The position numbers and the translations under genes were made by a program. A DNA stretch of 64,000 nt, taken from contig JAGDBO010000003.1 of the NCBI GenBank assembly GCA_017959005.1, positions 1-64,000 on the forward strand, given 5' to 3'. This DNA comes from Bacteroidales bacterium (GTDB lineage: Bacteria; Bacteroidota; Bacteroidia; Bacteroidales; UBA932). Positions within the stretch are counted from its first letter, which is position 1, and each line of letters opens with the position of its first letter. Positions 42,937 through 51,425 of this stretch are shown here, one piece after another. Under the pieces are notes generated by a model that was not told the origin of the DNA, ran no database searches, and saw nothing but the letters and a program-made list of their open reading frames with translations.

Positions 42937-44212
42937 AAAGGCGGCCTCCACAAGAAACGGCGGTATTAAGCGTCTTACTGAAGATGAGATACATACAGCC
43001 ATTTCGGCTGCGGATAGTTTTACAGGTACACTGTGTAAGTTTGTTCCTGCCAGCGGTGCGGCAACAAGAATGTTTGCTCCGCTCTTTGGTAAAGATGAAA
43101 AGGGGTTGGAACTTATAAGGAAGAATAGAGGCAAGATTGCCGTAGATCTCTCATTACCAAAAGAGAAGCTGGCTTCTACTTCTAAGGGACTTCTGCCATT
43201 TCATAAGTATGAAAAGAGTGTTCGTACTCCGTTTGAAGAGCATCTTGTTGAGGGTGCCTTCTATGCCAAGGACTTGAATGATATTGTAAATCTGCATTTT
43301 ACTCTCTCCAAAGAGCATATTGAGGAGTTCAGAAAGCTTCTGAGAAGCAAAAGAGGGGCTTACTCAAAGAGATTCGGCTGCAAATATCACGTCACTTTTT
43401 CTACCCAGGATCCTGCTACTGACGTTGTTGCATATGACACTAAAAACAAGCCGGTGGTTAAAAAGGATGGAAGTGTGCTGCGCCGCCCGGCCGGACACGG
43501 TGCACTGTTAAAGAATCTGAACTCTATAAATCAGGACTTTATCTTTATTAAAAATATAGACAATGTTGTTAAGGAGGAGTATCTGGATGATACAATCAAG
43601 TGGAAGAGAGTACTTTTGGGAAGGGCTGTGATGCTTAAGGCTCAGGCCAATCTTCTGCTTATGAATCTTCAGAGCGCTCAGGGAGGTGATGAACTGGAGG
43701 AGGCTATAGCGGCTGCAACCAGTTTCCTGGAGGAGGAACTCCTTATTACGCAATCATTTAGCGCACCAGCCGGAGAGATTGCAGATTATCTGATTTCCAT
43801 TTTGGACCGTCCGCTTAGAGTTTGCGGAATGGTTAAAAACGAGGGAGAGGCAGGAGGAGGTCCATTTATCTGCAATGAGGAGGATGGAAGTACCTCTCTG
43901 CAAATACTTGAGGGTGTGCAGGTTGAAGATAAGGAATTGCTTAAGAAATCTACCCACTTCAATCCGGTGGATATTGTCTGCTGCATAAAGGATTGCAGCG
44001 GAACAAAATATAAACTTAGCCAGTTCACTGACCCTTCAACCGCCCTTAAGGTGGAGAAGACCTTTGAGGGTAAGAAGGTGCATTACACTGAACTTCCGGG
44101 TCTTTGGAACGGCTCAATGAGCAGATGGAACACCCAGTTCATAGAGGTTCCGCTCTCTACTTTCAATCCGGTAAAGAGCGTTCAGGATCTTTTAAGAAAG
44201 AATCATCAATAG
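42920..44212 (+). CDS. DUF4301 family protein
   Basis: 430 residues. The family is common in Bacteroidota and unnamed. VPASGAATRMF near residue 42 is a nucleotide-sugar-type loop, HYHVTFSTQDPATD-like sequence (KYHVTFSTQDPATD) follows, and LRRPAGHGALLKNLNSINQDFIFIKNIDNV resembles the UDP-sugar pyrophosphorylase fold (given in parts). Together they suggest a nucleotidyltransferase-like protein, but no substrate is known. It overlaps pdxB by 17 bases, so the two are co-translated, and its stop overlaps the convergent CoA-transferase by 7 bases. Confidence 0.84.
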   Translation: MSLNIKKAASTRNGGIKRLTEDEIHTAISAADSFTGTLCKFVPASGAATRMFAPLFGKDEKGLELIRKNRGKIAVDLSLPKEKLASTSKGLLPFHKYEKSVRTPFEEHLVEGAFYAKDLNDIVNLHFTLSKEHIEEFRKLLRSKRGAYSKRFGCKYHVTFSTQDPATDVVAYDTKNKPVVKKDGSVLRRPAGHGALLKNLNSINQDFIFIKNIDNVVKEEYLDDTIKWKRVLLGRAVMLKAQANLLLMNLQSAQGGDELEEAIAAATSFLEEELLITQSFSAPAGEIADYLISILDRPLRVCGMVKNEGEAGGGPFICNEEDGSTSLQILEGVQVEDKELLKKSTHFNPVDIVCCIKDCSGTKYKLSQFTDPSTALKVEKTFEGKKVHYTELPGLWNGSMSRWNTQFIEVPLSTFNPVKSVQDLLRKNHQ

Positions 44213-45507
44213 AGACGGCTGAATGAGTGGCCGAAGCGCTTGAAGGCAGCTCTCTCCAACTCCTCTCTTGCAGATGGGTGGGCTATTGAGATAAGGGCTT
44301 TGGCACGCTCTGCCAAATCTTTATTCCTAAGATATACTATACCGTTTTCCGTAGCAATATACTGCGCTTGGAATCTGGTTGTTACAACGCCCGCACCCGG
44401 TGTCAGGGTAGGAACTATCTTGCTCTTTCCCTTGGCCGTTGCGGATGGGAGTGCAATGAATGTCTTGCCACCCTCAGAGAGTGCTCCTCCGTACATGAAG
44501 TCATGCTGACCTCCCACGCTGGAGAAGATCTTCTCTCCAATGCTGTCTGCGCAAATCTGTCCGGTAAGGTCAATCTCCAGTGCGGAGTTAATGGCCATAA
44601 CCTTTGGATTCATGCGGATTATCTGAGGGTCATTGGTCACTGCAACATCATGGAACTCAACGTCTTTATTGTAGTGGAGGAATTCATACATATGTTTGGA
44701 ACCCAGTGCCAGTGAGCCCACGCTCTTTCCCGGAATGTACTTCTTCATTGAGTTGTCTATAACTCCCTCCTCCATAAGGCGGACCACTCCGTCAGTCATA
44801 GCCTCCGTGTGCAATCCAAGATGTTTGTGATGCTTGATTGCGTTCAAAACTGCGTTAGGGATACCTCCAACTCCAATCTGAAGAGTGGCTCCGTCCGGTA
44901 TTTCAGAGGCAATATTGTTTCCTATAGCGCGCTCAATATCAGTTGGTTCTCCAAACTCCATAGCTACCGGAGGAATATCACACTCCACGGCTGCGTCAAT
45001 ATCAGATATGTGAATCATTGCACTTCCGTAGAGATATGGGATGCTCTTATTCACCTGAGCAATAACTATATCTGCACTCTCTACTGCGGCAACCGCCAAA
45101 TCTGCGGAGATTCCGTAACTGCAATAGCCATTCTCGTCCGGAAGGGAGCAGTTAATAACAGCCACGTTTACAGGAATTTGTCTGCTTCTGAAAAGGAACG
45201 GAATCTCTCCCAAAAAGGCAGGAATCATATTTCCGTTACCGGAGGCAATATACTCTCTCTGGTCTGCGCAGACAAAGAGAGAACGGATTATGAAGGAGTC
45301 TCTGAGTTCCTCTTTACAGAAGGGAGCAACTCCTCTCGGTATGCAGAAGGCACTGTAAATCTTAACATCCTTGAGTTCCGTACCTCTCTGGGCCAAAGCC
45401 TCTTGGATTAATTCCGGAACTGCGGTGCTTCCCTGAAAATAGACACCGTCTCCGCTTTTAATAAGTTTGACAGCCTCTTGGGCAGTCATAAATTTTACAC
45501 TCTCCAT
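44206..45507 (-). CDS. Acetyl-CoA hydrolase/transferase family CoA-transferase
   Basis: 433 residues in two Rossmann-like CoA-transferase halves. TLQIGVGGIPNAVL binds CoA, and the catalytic glutamate is E235 in GLHTEAMTDGV, aligned with the glutamate of 4-hydroxybutyrate CoA-transferase. The group contains 4-hydroxybutyrate, succinate and propionate:CoA transferases. Given the iorAB-aminotransferase neighbours, it may swap CoA between arylacetyl-CoA and acetate; it could equally serve propionate. It overlaps the aminotransferase by 13 bases. Confidence 0.84.
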   Translation of the reverse strand: MESVKFMTAQEAVKLIKSGDGVYFQGSTAVPELIQEALAQRGTELKDVKIYSAFCIPRGVAPFCKEELRDSFIIRSLFVCADQREYIASGNGNMIPAFLGEIPFLFRSRQIPVNVAVINCSLPDENGYCSYGISADLAVAAVESADIVIAQVNKSIPYLYGSAMIHISDIDAAVECDIPPVAMEFGEPTDIERAIGNNIASEIPDGATLQIGVGGIPNAVLNAIKHHKHLGLHTEAMTDGVVRLMEEGVIDNSMKKYIPGKSVGSLALGSKHMYEFLHYNKDVEFHDVAVTNDPQIIRMNPKVMAINSALEIDLTGQICADSIGEKIFSSVGGQHDFMYGGALSEGGKTFIALPSATAKGKSKIVPTLTPGAGVVTTRFQAQYIATENGIVYLRNKDLAERAKALISIAHPSAREELERAAFKRFGHSFSRLY

Positions 45508-46829
45508 TTGCCCTCCTCTTCTTTCATCATAATATTGAACAGTTTGAGTCTCTGATCCAGAATCTCAAACTCCTCATCAGAAGAGAGTCTTGATACACAG
45601 GCTCTTATTCCATTCTGCAGGCTTCCCGTGGAGTTTAGAGAAATAGCAGTAATACCGCAGCGCATAAGATTTGTCATAAGATCACTGCAGTTCATATTCT
45701 TATATCCTATGGTGTAGAAGAATCCGTCTCCAACCTTGCGGTCCAGATCTTTATCATAGACAATATGGAATCCGTTCCTCTCAAATATCTGCTTTGAACG
45801 GTGTGCTCTCTCTGCATATTTTGCCATCTCGCTAATGAAATCTATCTTGCCTTCCGCCGCTCCGTCAAGCAGTGCTGCAAAGGCGTATTGCACTGAGTGT
45901 GAGACTCCTGATGAGGCAACGTAGAGGTAGGTAAGAACAAAGTTGTCTCCCATTCTGCCAATGCCGTACCTCTCTTTAAGAGCTGGATAATCTCTCTTGA
46001 AAAGATATGGTGAGAAGGCAGCAACCGCAATTCTCTCTCCCGCGTAACTGAATATCTTGGAAGAGGATAGCATGATAATGTAATTATCTGTGTATCTTGC
46101 TACTGAAGGCTGGAACGGAGGAACTCCCGGCTTTGAGAGATCCATTCTGAAGTCCATACAGAAGTATGCCAAATCCTCTAAAACCACTGCGTCATACTTA
46201 GTTGCAAGTTCTCCTATAACCTTAAGTTCCTCCTCGCTCAGGCAGATCCAGGCAGGGTTGTTAGGGTTGGAGTAGAGTATTGCTGCAATGTTACCTCTGG
46301 AGAGATACTCCTCCAGTTTACCTCTCAGTTTCTCCGCTCTAAAACTATATATATCAAAGGATTCTGCCTTAATGCCAAGAACCTTTGCCTGCATCATATT
46401 TGGCGGGAATCCCGGATTGATAAAGAGTATTGTATCCTTCTGAGGGTTAAGTTGAGAGCACTCAAGTATCAGATTCATACTGCCTTGCATAGATCCAACG
46501 GTAGGAATTATGCACTCAGCCGGAATATCCAAATCTGCGTAGGCCTTCAAAAATTTTGAGGCGGCCTGTTTCAAAGGAGGGATTCCGCTTACAGGAGGAT
46601 ACTCGTGAGCTATGTTTCTGTCTAGCGCACTCTTCTGAGCCTCAACGCCTACCGGGCAGGCAAGAATGCCTGGAACTCCTATCTCCAGGTGGATGAACTT
46701 CTCGTTGTATCTCTCTCCCAGAGTATTTGCTATTGAAACACACTGTCTTATGGTTGCTTTGGAGATATCTGAAATATCCATCTCCGCCATCAACTGATTG
46801 ACTGCTTCTAAACTGAACGGTTTTTCCAT
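45495..46829 (-). CDS. PLP-dependent aminotransferase (class I/II)
   Basis: 444 residues. The PLP lysine is in SSSKIFSYAGERIA; LYSNPNNPAW holds the conserved asparagine; VLEDLAYF holds the aspartate that contacts the pyridine nitrogen. It belongs to fold type I aminotransferases. Its position between iorB (5-nt gap) and the CoA-transferase (13-bp overlap) suggests it deaminates aromatic amino acids to the 2-oxo acids used by IorAB; the substrate is not read from the sequence. No signal peptide. Confidence 0.88.
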   Translation of the reverse strand: MEKPFSLEAVNQLMAEMDISDISKATIRQCVSIANTLGERYNEKFIHLEIGVPGILACPVGVEAQKSALDRNIAHEYPPVSGIPPLKQAASKFLKAYADLDIPAECIIPTVGSMQGSMNLILECSQLNPQKDTILFINPGFPPNMMQAKVLGIKAESFDIYSFRAEKLRGKLEEYLSRGNIAAILYSNPNNPAWICLSEEELKVIGELATKYDAVVLEDLAYFCMDFRMDLSKPGVPPFQPSVARYTDNYIIMLSSSKIFSYAGERIAVAAFSPYLFKRDYPALKERYGIGRMGDNFVLTYLYVASSGVSHSVQYAFAALLDGAAEGKIDFISEMAKYAERAHRSKQIFERNGFHIVYDKDLDRKVGDGFFYTIGYKNMNCSDLMTNLMRCGITAISLNSTGSLQNGIRACVSRLSSDEEFEILDQRLKLFNIMMKEEEGKWRV

Positions 46830-46834
46830 AACAA

Positions 46835-47416
46835 TTATTTAGAGATGGAGCACTTAAGACCCGCCTCAAATGCTCTGATGTTGTCTTCTACAATCTTCTC
46901 ACCCTTGCGGGCGAATACGTTTCTTATAGCCTCCTTAATCTTCTCTATATCAAGAATCTCGATATATTTTGCAGCCGCTCCCAACAGCACCATATTGGAG
47001 GAGAGGGGAGCCATGTTCTCCTTGGCTACCTTGTCTGAATCTACAAAGATCACATTGGCGTCTTTTTGCAGCGCCTTTTTAATCTCTTCAATCTCAGGAT
47101 ATACAGGAATGTTAATAAAAGGAGCGCTGTTGGTAACAATCCATCCGCCCTTCTGAAGGTAAGGGAGATAACGGAGTGCCTCCATAGGCTCCATAGAGAT
47201 AATGAGTCCGCACTCACCCTCCGGAATAAGATCTGAGAAGATAGGGGTTGAACTCAGACGGAGATTGCTCTGAACGTCTCCACCTCTCTGACTCATTCCG
47301 TGTACCTCCGCCTGTTTGATATAGAGGGAGTTATTAATTGCGGCCCAACCGATTACGGTTGCAATTGAGAGTATTCCCTGGCCGCCTACGCCTGAAAGGA
47401 TTATATCTTTTTTCAT
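46835..47416 (-). CDS. iorB: Indolepyruvate oxidoreductase subunit beta
   Basis: 193 residues of the 2-oxoacid:ferredoxin oxidoreductase gamma-type domain: IILSGVGGQGILSIATVIGWAA, AEVHGMSQRGGDVQSNLRLS, and the KKGGWIVTNS-like strand. With IorA it oxidises aryl-pyruvates (from Trp, Phe, Tyr) to aryl-acetyl-CoA and reduces ferredoxin. It overlaps iorA by 4 bases (ATGA). The length matches family members. Identification is firm. Confidence 0.92.
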   Translation of the reverse strand: MKKDIILSGVGGQGILSIATVIGWAAINNSLYIKQAEVHGMSQRGGDVQSNLRLSSTPIFSDLIPEGECGLIISMEPMEALRYLPYLQKGGWIVTNSAPFINIPVYPEIEEIKKALQKDANVIFVDSDKVAKENMAPLSSNMVLLGAAAKYIEILDIEKIKEAIRNVFARKGEKIVEDNIRAFEAGLKCSISK

Positions 47417-49017
47417 TTCTTATTCTCTTTTTTTAAGTGTCTCTTTGCAGTCTGTATACACTCTCTGCGGCAGACTACTACAGATACTCCGTTATACTCA
47501 ATCTCCTGGCGGATAGTCTCTTCCATCTCTGCATAATTCTTTGGAAGAGGAACAATCAGACGGACGTGCTCCTTCTCAACTCCAATACCCAGGCAGATAT
47601 TCTCTATTCTTCCAAAGGCGGCGCTGTCCTGTCCTCCGGTCATACCTGTAGTGAGATTATCTGATATGCAGACAGTTATATTGGCATTCATATTAACGGC
47701 ATCCAACAGTCCGGTCATTCCGCTGTGGGTGAATGTGGAATCTCCTATTACAGCTACGGCCGGATGAAGTCCGCTCTCTGATGCACCTATTGCCATAGTG
47801 ATTGAGGCTCCCATATCTACGCAGGAATTGATTGCGTGGAATGGGGCAAGCGCGCCCAGGGTGTAACAGCCTATATCACTGAATACCTTTGCAGTAGGGT
47901 AGTTCTTAATAACCTTGTTGAGTGCGGTATAGAAGTCTCTGTGGCCACAGCCCATACAGAGTGCCGGAGGGCGCGGAAGCGCTACATCACTCTTTGCACA
48001 GGCCTCCTTCATCTTAATACCGAGTGCATTACGTAAGATATCCGGAGTAAGTTCTCCCGTGCGAGGGAGGGTTCCGTCCAATCTTCCCTTAATGGTTACG
48101 CTTTGCGGCAGATAGCCTCTAAGACGCTGTTCTATAAATGGTTGTCCCTCTTCAACTACCAGAAGGGTTGAGCAGGTGTCTGCCATCTCCTTAATAAGTT
48201 TCTTAGGAATAGGGTATTGGGTAATCTTCAGAACAGGGAAAGGAATCTTTCCTACAATGTTCTCCATCAGATAGTTCCAACCAATGCCGGCTGCTATGAT
48301 TCCCATTTCAGCTTTCTCTCCGCCCTCATAAATCTTATTGTGCTCCAGTGCGGAAGGATCCTCTTCATACTGCTGCAACTGTTTAATTACCTGCTGGTTT
48401 CTTACTCTGGCATTTGCAGGGAGGAGAATCCAGCGGCGCGGATCAGTAGGGTTTGAAAGCGGGTTCTGTTCTCTTGCCTCTCCAACATCTACAACGGAAC
48501 GGGAGTGTGCCATCCTGGTAGTCAGGCGCATAAGAACCGGTATGGAGTATTTCTCAGAGTAGTCAAAGGCAAAGCGAACCATATCGTAAGCCTCCTGCTG
48601 TGAAGACGGCTCCAGGCAAGGAACCATTGCAAAGTCTGCGTAGAATCTACTATCCTGCTCGTTTTGAGAGGAGTGCATAGAAGGGTCATCACAGGCAACT
48701 ACTACCAAACCGCCGTTGGAGCCTGTCATTGCGGAGTTTACAAAGCAGTCTGCACAGACGTTCATTCCAACGTGTTTCATGCAGACCATTGCTCTCTTTC
48801 CTGCATATGAGGCTCCCAATGCTGCCTCCATTGCAGTCTTCTCATTGCAAGACCACTGGCAGTGTATATTTCTCTCTTTGGTTAGGGGATGAGCCTGAAT
48901 GAACTCCGTAATCTCCGTAGAGGGAGTTCCCGGGTAGGCATAAACGCCAGAGAGCCCTGCATGGAGGGCTCCCAGTGCGAGAGCTTCATCTCCCAGCAAT
49001 AAAGTTTTCTTAGACAT
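47413..49017 (-). CDS. iorA: Indolepyruvate oxidoreductase subunit alpha
   Basis: 534 residues. The pyrimidine-binding half begins LLLGDEALALGALHAGLSGVYAYPGTPSTE; the TPP pyrophosphate half contains CMGCGHRDFY, a GDSTFTHSGMTGLLDAVN diphosphate motif and NLTTGMTGGQ. The archaeal enzyme ends in a ferredoxin domain with two [4Fe-4S] clusters; that domain is absent here, the protein ending at KKENKK. An external ferredoxin or other carrier must therefore take the electrons. It is first in an operon with iorB, the aminotransferase and the CoA-transferase, behind a well-formed promoter. Confidence 0.92.
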   Translation of the reverse strand: MSKKTLLLGDEALALGALHAGLSGVYAYPGTPSTEITEFIQAHPLTKERNIHCQWSCNEKTAMEAALGASYAGKRAMVCMKHVGMNVCADCFVNSAMTGSNGGLVVVACDDPSMHSSQNEQDSRFYADFAMVPCLEPSSQQEAYDMVRFAFDYSEKYSIPVLMRLTTRMAHSRSVVDVGEAREQNPLSNPTDPRRWILLPANARVRNQQVIKQLQQYEEDPSALEHNKIYEGGEKAEMGIIAAGIGWNYLMENIVGKIPFPVLKITQYPIPKKLIKEMADTCSTLLVVEEGQPFIEQRLRGYLPQSVTIKGRLDGTLPRTGELTPDILRNALGIKMKEACAKSDVALPRPPALCMGCGHRDFYTALNKVIKNYPTAKVFSDIGCYTLGALAPFHAINSCVDMGASITMAIGASESGLHPAVAVIGDSTFTHSGMTGLLDAVNMNANITVCISDNLTTGMTGGQDSAAFGRIENICLGIGVEKEHVRLIVPLPKNYAEMEETIRQEIEYNGVSVVVCRRECIQTAKRHLKKENKK

Positions 49018-49050
49018 ATCTCAAATTTGTTAATTCTAGTTTTATCGCTA

Positions 49051-49082
49051 CGAATTTACAAAAATGAATTCGATATTCAAAA
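49051..49082 (-). promoter_or_regulatory. iorA operon promoter
   Basis: On the minus strand: TTTTG (49082-49078), a 19-bp spacer, then TAAATTCG (49058-49051). One mismatch from TAnnTTTG, with consensus spacing. The start site would lie near 49046. Confidence 0.7.
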
Positions 49083-49131
49083 CTTTATTCCAAAAGAGAA
49101 TTAAAAGCTCAATTTTATTTACATTTTGATA

Positions 49132-50115
49132 CTACCAACCCAAAATGTGGGCGAACATCAGCGGAGCAACTATTGTTGCGTCACTCTCAACCACAAACTT
49201 AGGGCACTCAGGAGAGAGTTTACCCCAGGTTATCTTCTCGTTAGGAACTGCGCCTGAGTATGAACCGTATGATGTTGTAGAGTCTGAAATCTGGCAGAAG
49301 TATTGCCACAGCATTGTGCCCTTCCACTGCAGATCCTGCTCCATCATTGGTACACAGCAGATTGGGAAGTCTCCTGCGGTACCGCCGCCAATCTGGAAGA
49401 ATCCGGTTCCGCGGTCAATACCAGGACGGTTGTTAGCCTTATACCAATCTACAAGGTGCATCATAGTCTCAATTCCGCCCTTAACCAGATGAGGATCAAA
49501 CTCACCCTTAATGCAGTGTGCGGTGAAGATGTTACCGGTTGTAGAGTCCTCCCATGCAGGAACTATGATAGGGATGTTCTTCTCACAGGCTGCAAGTACC
49601 CAGCTGTCTTTAGGGTCAATCTCATAATACTGCTCCAGGACACCGCTGCGTATAACCTTGTACATGAACTCATAAGGGAACAATCTCTCACCCTTTGCAG
49701 CAGAATCTTTCCAGGCGTCTACCAGGTGATCCTCCAATCTTCTGAATGCCTCCTCCTCAGGAATACAGGTATCAGTTACTCTGTTGAGGTGGTTGTCCAG
49801 AAGTTCCTGCTCCATCTGAGGAGTGAGGTCTCTGTAGTTTGGCACTCTCTTATAGTGGGAGTGAGCCACCAGATTCATAATATCCTCTTCCAGGTTGTTT
49901 GCTGAGCAGCAGACAATTGCAAATTTATCCTTACGGATCATCTCTGCCAGGGAGAGGCCCAATTCCGCCGTACTCATTGCACCGGCCATAGCCAGCATCA
50001 TTTTTCCACCTTCATCCAGAAGTTGCTCATATGCCTTTATAGCATCTACCATTGCGGCAGAATTAAAGTGGCGATAATGATGGTCAATAAACTGAGTGAT
50101 AGGTCCTTTTGCCAT
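49132..50115 (-). CDS. Deoxyhypusine synthase-like protein
   Basis: 327 residues. It matches the deoxyhypusine synthase fold family: AMAGAMSTAELGLSLAEMI, FQIGGGTAGDFPICCVPMM, SYSGAVPNEKITWGKL. The catalytic lysine of the eukaryotic enzyme, in its WGK motif, corresponds to K299. Bacteria lack eIF5A, so the bacterial members are thought to make homospermidine-type polyamines or act on another acceptor; which applies here cannot be told. The gene is divergent from lysA; a PLP basic amino-acid decarboxylase next to it makes a polyamine link conceivable. Confidence 0.87.
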   Translation of the reverse strand: MAKGPITQFIDHHYRHFNSAAMVDAIKAYEQLLDEGGKMMLAMAGAMSTAELGLSLAEMIRKDKFAIVCCSANNLEEDIMNLVAHSHYKRVPNYRDLTPQMEQELLDNHLNRVTDTCIPEEEAFRRLEDHLVDAWKDSAAKGERLFPYEFMYKVIRSGVLEQYYEIDPKDSWVLAACEKNIPIIVPAWEDSTTGNIFTAHCIKGEFDPHLVKGGIETMMHLVDWYKANNRPGIDRGTGFFQIGGGTAGDFPICCVPMMEQDLQWKGTMLWQYFCQISDSTTSYGSYSGAVPNEKITWGKLSPECPKFVVESDATIVAPLMFAHILGW

Positions 50116-50200
50116 ATTTTACAAAATTTTAAATGTTAATACCACTGTCTTGTTTAATGCGCCGGTTTCATCACGACAGTTAAGTGTCTGAAAGGCTTCA

Positions 50201-50227
50201 CAAATGTAGAAAAAATGATTAGATTTG
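50201..50227. promoter_or_regulatory. Divergent -7 elements for the DHS-like gene and lysA
   Basis: TACATTTG on the minus strand (50208-50201) faces the DHS-like gene with a leader of about 80 nt. TAGATTTG on the plus strand (50220-50227) faces lysA with a leader of about 27 nt. The boxes are 11 bp apart. Confidence 0.6.
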
Positions 50228-50258
50228 CATCCATTCTAAAAGAGCAAATTATAGAGAG

Positions 50259-51419
50259 ATGATAACTAAAAAGGCAATAGAGAAGTTCGGAGCCATTCGC
50301 ACTCCTTTCTACTATTACGATGTAGAGCTTCTTAACAAGACTCTGGATGTTTACACATCTTACACCAAAAAGTTCAAATACAACGCCCATTATGCAATTA
50401 AGGCAAATGCGGAACCGCGTATCCTTCAAATAATTCAGAAGGCCGGCCTGGGTGCTGACTGCGTAAGCGGCAACGAGGTAAAACTGGCAATAAAGAACGG
50501 TTTTGCCCCTTCAAAGATTGTATATGCAGGTGTGGGAAAGAGTGATGCTGAGATTAAGACCGCTCTTAAGGCCGGAATCTACAGCTTTAACTGTGAGAGC
50601 GTTCCTGAGATTCAGATTATCAACGATCTGGCTGCAGGAATGGGAACCACGGCAAGAATCTCACTCAGAGTGAATCCGGATATTGACGCTCATACACATA
50701 AGTATATCTCCACCGGAAGGAAGGAGGATAAGTTCGGAATCTCCCCTTGGGAGTTTGAATCCGTAACCAATCTTATCAAAAACCTTAAAAATGTTAAACT
50801 GATTGGTCTTCACTTCCACGTAGGCTCTCAGATTACTGATATGAGCGTATTCCCTCTGCTCTGCAGAATGGTTGAACAGCTGCAGAAGTGGTTCATAGAT
50901 AGAGGAATAAAGATTGAAAACCTCAATCTTGGCGGCGGCCTGGGAATAGATTACCAGAATCCTAACGAGAATCCTATTGCCAACTTTAAAGATTATTTCA
51001 CTCTCATAAACAAGAATCTCATTGTAAGACCTGGTCAGAAGGTTCATTTTGAGCCGGGTAGAGCTATAGTAGGCCAATGCGGCCACCTAATCTCCAGAGT
51101 GCTCTACGTTAAGATTGGTCAGAAGATGAAGTTTGTGATTCTGGATGCGGGTATGAATGACCTTATCCGTCCTGCTCTTTACCAGGCTCACCACGCCATT
51201 GAGAATCTTGTATCTAACGGTAAGTTAACCAAATATGATGTAGTAGGTCCTGTCTGCGAGAGCAGTGACAAGTTCGGCCACAATATCATCCTTCCTGAGA
51301 CTCACAGAGGAGATTTTGTTGCCCTTCATTCAGCCGGCGCATACGGACAGGTAATGGCTATGAGATACAATCAGAAAGATCTCGCAAAGGCTTATTACTC
51401 AGATGAATTAGTAAAGTAA
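50259..51419 (+). CDS. lysA: Diaminopimelate decarboxylase
   Basis: 386 residues, fold type III PLP decarboxylase. The PLP lysine is K48 (HYAIKAN), LHFHVGSQI and NLGGGLGIDY bind the phosphate, and the dimer-contributed CESSD and SAGAYG complete the active site. LysA makes lysine from meso-diaminopimelate. The related carboxynorspermidine decarboxylase shares the fold but is usually more divergent in the CESSD region. It leads the run lysA-ffh-folD with gaps of 6 and 4 nt. Confidence 0.92.
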   Translation: MITKKAIEKFGAIRTPFYYYDVELLNKTLDVYTSYTKKFKYNAHYAIKANAEPRILQIIQKAGLGADCVSGNEVKLAIKNGFAPSKIVYAGVGKSDAEIKTALKAGIYSFNCESVPEIQIINDLAAGMGTTARISLRVNPDIDAHTHKYISTGRKEDKFGISPWEFESVTNLIKNLKNVKLIGLHFHVGSQITDMSVFPLLCRMVEQLQKWFIDRGIKIENLNLGGGLGIDYQNPNENPIANFKDYFTLINKNLIVRPGQKVHFEPGRAIVGQCGHLISRVLYVKIGQKMKFVILDAGMNDLIRPALYQAHHAIENLVSNGKLTKYDVVGPVCESSDKFGHNIILPETHRGDFVALHSAGAYGQVMAMRYNQKDLAKAYYSDELVK

Positions 51420-51425
51420 CAGATT

